A stretch of DNA of 64,000 bases from Haloterrigena gelatinilytica (GTDB taxonomy: Archaea; Halobacteriota; Halobacteria; Halobacteriales; Natrialbaceae), in contig NZ_JABUQZ010000001.1 of NCBI RefSeq assembly GCF_013342145.1, positions 1,674,001 to 1,738,000 of the forward strand. The letters run 5' to 3'. Below the pieces are notes generated by a model, which did no database searches, was not told where the DNA came from, and saw only the letters and a program-made list of their open reading frames with translations. The translations under genes and the position numbers were made by a program. Positions 62,539-64,000 of the stretch are shown one piece after another; the first letter of the stretch is position 1; each line of letters begins with the position of its first letter.

Positions 62539-64000
62539 TCAGTAGACGGCGTCTCTGATCTCCTCGCGGAGCTCGTCGAACTGTTCGAGGTAGTCGCGAC
62601 GTTCGGCTCGCAGTTCCGCGACGGCCTCGTCGTAGTCCTCGACGTGGTCGGGAACGTAGTACTCGCCGATGTCGAATCCGGGCACGCTCTCGGGGATCGT
62701 CAGCCCGGTGCGGTCGTCGTCGGTCCACTCGATCGTCCCTCGGGCGGCCTCGGTGAGGATGGTGACGGACTCCTCGACGCCGACGTCCGCGGACTTCTCA
62801 CCGAGATAACCCGTGTTGATGACGTAACACTCGATGTCCAGCGCCTCGATGAGGTCCCGGAAGATGTTCCCCTCCTCGCCCTCGGGGCCGATGATGAAGG
62901 GATTGGTCCCGACGACGCGGATCGACTCGCCCGCGCGGGACGGATCGCCGGCGCTGGTCTCGATCGACTCGCCGAGCATGAAGGCGACGGCCGCCTGATC
63001 GTCCGTGAGCTTCGCGACCGGCGGCATCAGCGGATTCCGGGTGATGAAGAAGGCCTGATCCATCCGCTCTAAGTCGATCTCCTCGTCGGCGCTCTCGAGC
63101 TGGTCGCGCTGGACGACCGCCCGGGAGTTCGAGGTGTAGCGATCCTCGTCGAAGTGGACCGTCCCGTCGTCGTCGACGGCGACGTTCTCGAAGACCGCCG
63201 ACTCGTGGGTCGCGGCCTCGTAGAGTTCGGGTTGTTCCTCGGCGTCGAGGCCGATGGTCTTGATGAACAGCCCCTCGCCCTCGCTGCCGGCGACGGTACC
63301 GTCGGGCAGGAGGCCGCAGACGTCGTCCTGGAGCATCGTGGCGTCTTCGGGGTCCTCGAGCCAGCAGCCGTGGGAGGTGAGCGTCGACTTGCCGGTCGCC
63401 GACAGGCCCATGAACACCTGGCCGACGGTCTGGAGGTCGCCCTCCTCGTTACGAACGCGCACGCGCTTGCTGCCCGCGTGGAGGCCGAGGCCGCCCTGTT
63501 CCTTGATTCGGTACATGTACAGCCGGAGGAACGACTTCTTCGCCTCGCCGATGTAGTCGGTCCCCAGCACGGCGGTAAAGCCTTCGTCTGGAAGGACGCG
63601 GATTGCGGTCTCGTCGTAGTCGGGGTCCATGACCGTGTAGAGGTCGGGTTCTCGACCGTCCGACGGTTCGAACAGGTCCCGCCAGCCCAACGCGATGTGG
63701 GCGTGCTCGACGGGGACGAACAGTCGGCAACAGAAGGTCGCGTCGGGATGGCGTCCCATCAGCCGATCGACGCAGACCATCTCGCGGTCGCCCGCGCGGG
63801 CGATCGCGTCGTCGACGAGTTCGCGGTCGGGCTCGTCGAACGCGGCGTCGACGGCGTTTTTCGTCAGATCGGCGCTTCGGGATCGCGTTTCGCTGACGTA
63901 CGACGGCGATCCGAACTCGGTCGTCGTCTCGTCGTCGGCCGCGAGGTCGCGGAGTTCCTCGAACGACGGGTCGTACCGGACGTTCGACGCTGTCGTCGGG
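62539..64000 (-). CDS. pckA: ATP-dependent phosphoenolpyruvate carboxykinase (5' end outside window)
   Basis: At least 486 residues; the frame runs to the window edge, so the start is missing. It interconverts oxaloacetate and PEP for gluconeogenesis. The kinase loop MGLSATGKSTLTSHG, LQDDVCGLLPDGTVAG, TRNPLMPPVAKLTDDQAAVAFMLG and IRVVGTNPFIIGP are diagnostic. The first in-window part (TTASNVRYDPSFEELRDLAAD) is typical of its N-terminus, and the full length of the family is ~510. A 250-base gap without a gene separates it from the membrane protein. Confidence 0.96.
   Translation of the reverse strand, partial: PTTASNVRYDPSFEELRDLAADDETTTEFGSPSYVSETRSRSADLTKNAVDAAFDEPDRELVDDAIARAGDREMVCVDRLMGRHPDATFCCRLFVPVEHAHIALGWRDLFEPSDGREPDLYTVMDPDYDETAIRVLPDEGFTAVLGTDYIGEAKKSFLRLYMYRIKEQGGLGLHAGSKRVRVRNEEGDLQTVGQVFMGLSATGKSTLTSHGCWLEDPEDATMLQDDVCGLLPDGTVAGSEGEGLFIKTIGLDAEEQPELYEAATHESAVFENVAVDDDGTVHFDEDRYTSNSRAVVQRDQLESADEEIDLERMDQAFFITRNPLMPPVAKLTDDQAAVAFMLGESIETSAGDPSRAGESIRVVGTNPFIIGPEGEEGNIFRDLIEALDIECYVINTGYLGEKSADVGVEESVTILTEAARGTIEWTDDDRTGLTIPESVPGFDIGEYYVPDHVEDYDEAVAELRAERRDYLEQFDELREEIRDAVY

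Overview
The window is chromosomal DNA of a halophilic archaeon. GC is high, proteins are rich in Asp and Glu, secreted proteins carry twin-arginine lipoprotein signals, promoters have A/T-rich TATA elements about 25-35 bases before leaderless or short-leader starts, and several families are typical of haloarchaea (HalX response regulator, bat-type HTH, HEWD protein, archaeal ribosomal proteins L1, P0 and P1). The codon pattern and gene set suggest Natrialbaceae, but that is inference.

Left part (1-12.7 kb): a nitrogen block. A urea ABC transporter (urtABCDE, minus strand) diverges from a complete urease operon ureB-C-A-G-D-E-F (plus strand). The ~1.08 kb between them is gene-poor and ends in a short reading frame that overlaps the ureB start. 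Urt imports urea, UreABC hydrolyses it, and UreDEFG load nickel. 12.7-21.5 kb: a glycosyltransferase, a winged-helix regulator with a multi-palindrome operator, an aldo/keto reductase, a noncoding nested inverted repeat, a three-gene ABC exporter whose middle gene fuses an ABC-2 permease to a PrsW-like membrane protease, and an SRPBCC protein.

21.6-29.2 kb: an accessory stretch with a TrmB regulator, a probable HxlR regulon (HxlR, pirin, flavoprotein, with related palindromes), then a patch that looks acquired or decayed: a ybaK fragment with a frameshift, a lone AztD-like zinc metallochaperone, a truncated IS transposase, a single-domain EamA transporter and a bat-type regulator in AT-richer DNA. 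29.2-44.4 kb: mostly housekeeping and signalling (TetR, purL, HalX regulator, a sensor kinase lacking its phospho-acceptor His, ornithine cyclodeaminase family, Eis-like acetyltransferase, Lrp plus aminotransferase, zinc ribbon, thioredoxin-fold protein, MscS channel, cupredoxin, old yellow enzyme).

44.6-55.7 kb: metabolic modules. A DUF3311/sodium-solute symporter pair is followed by LuxE-like and LuxC-like genes (a possible acyl-to-aldehyde reductase). Then come an SDR, BluB, BtpA, a lactonase/iron-alcohol dehydrogenase pair resembling bacterial gamma-butyrolactone catabolism, and a TctA-type permease. 55.8-61.1 kb: the ribosomal L11 / L1-L10-L12 block, split by a membrane protein and a CMAH-like metallo-beta-lactamase protein. 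The right end holds CutA, HEWD, a small membrane protein and the 3' part of ATP-dependent pckA, cut by the window edge. No tRNA, rRNA, CRISPR array or intact mobile element was found.
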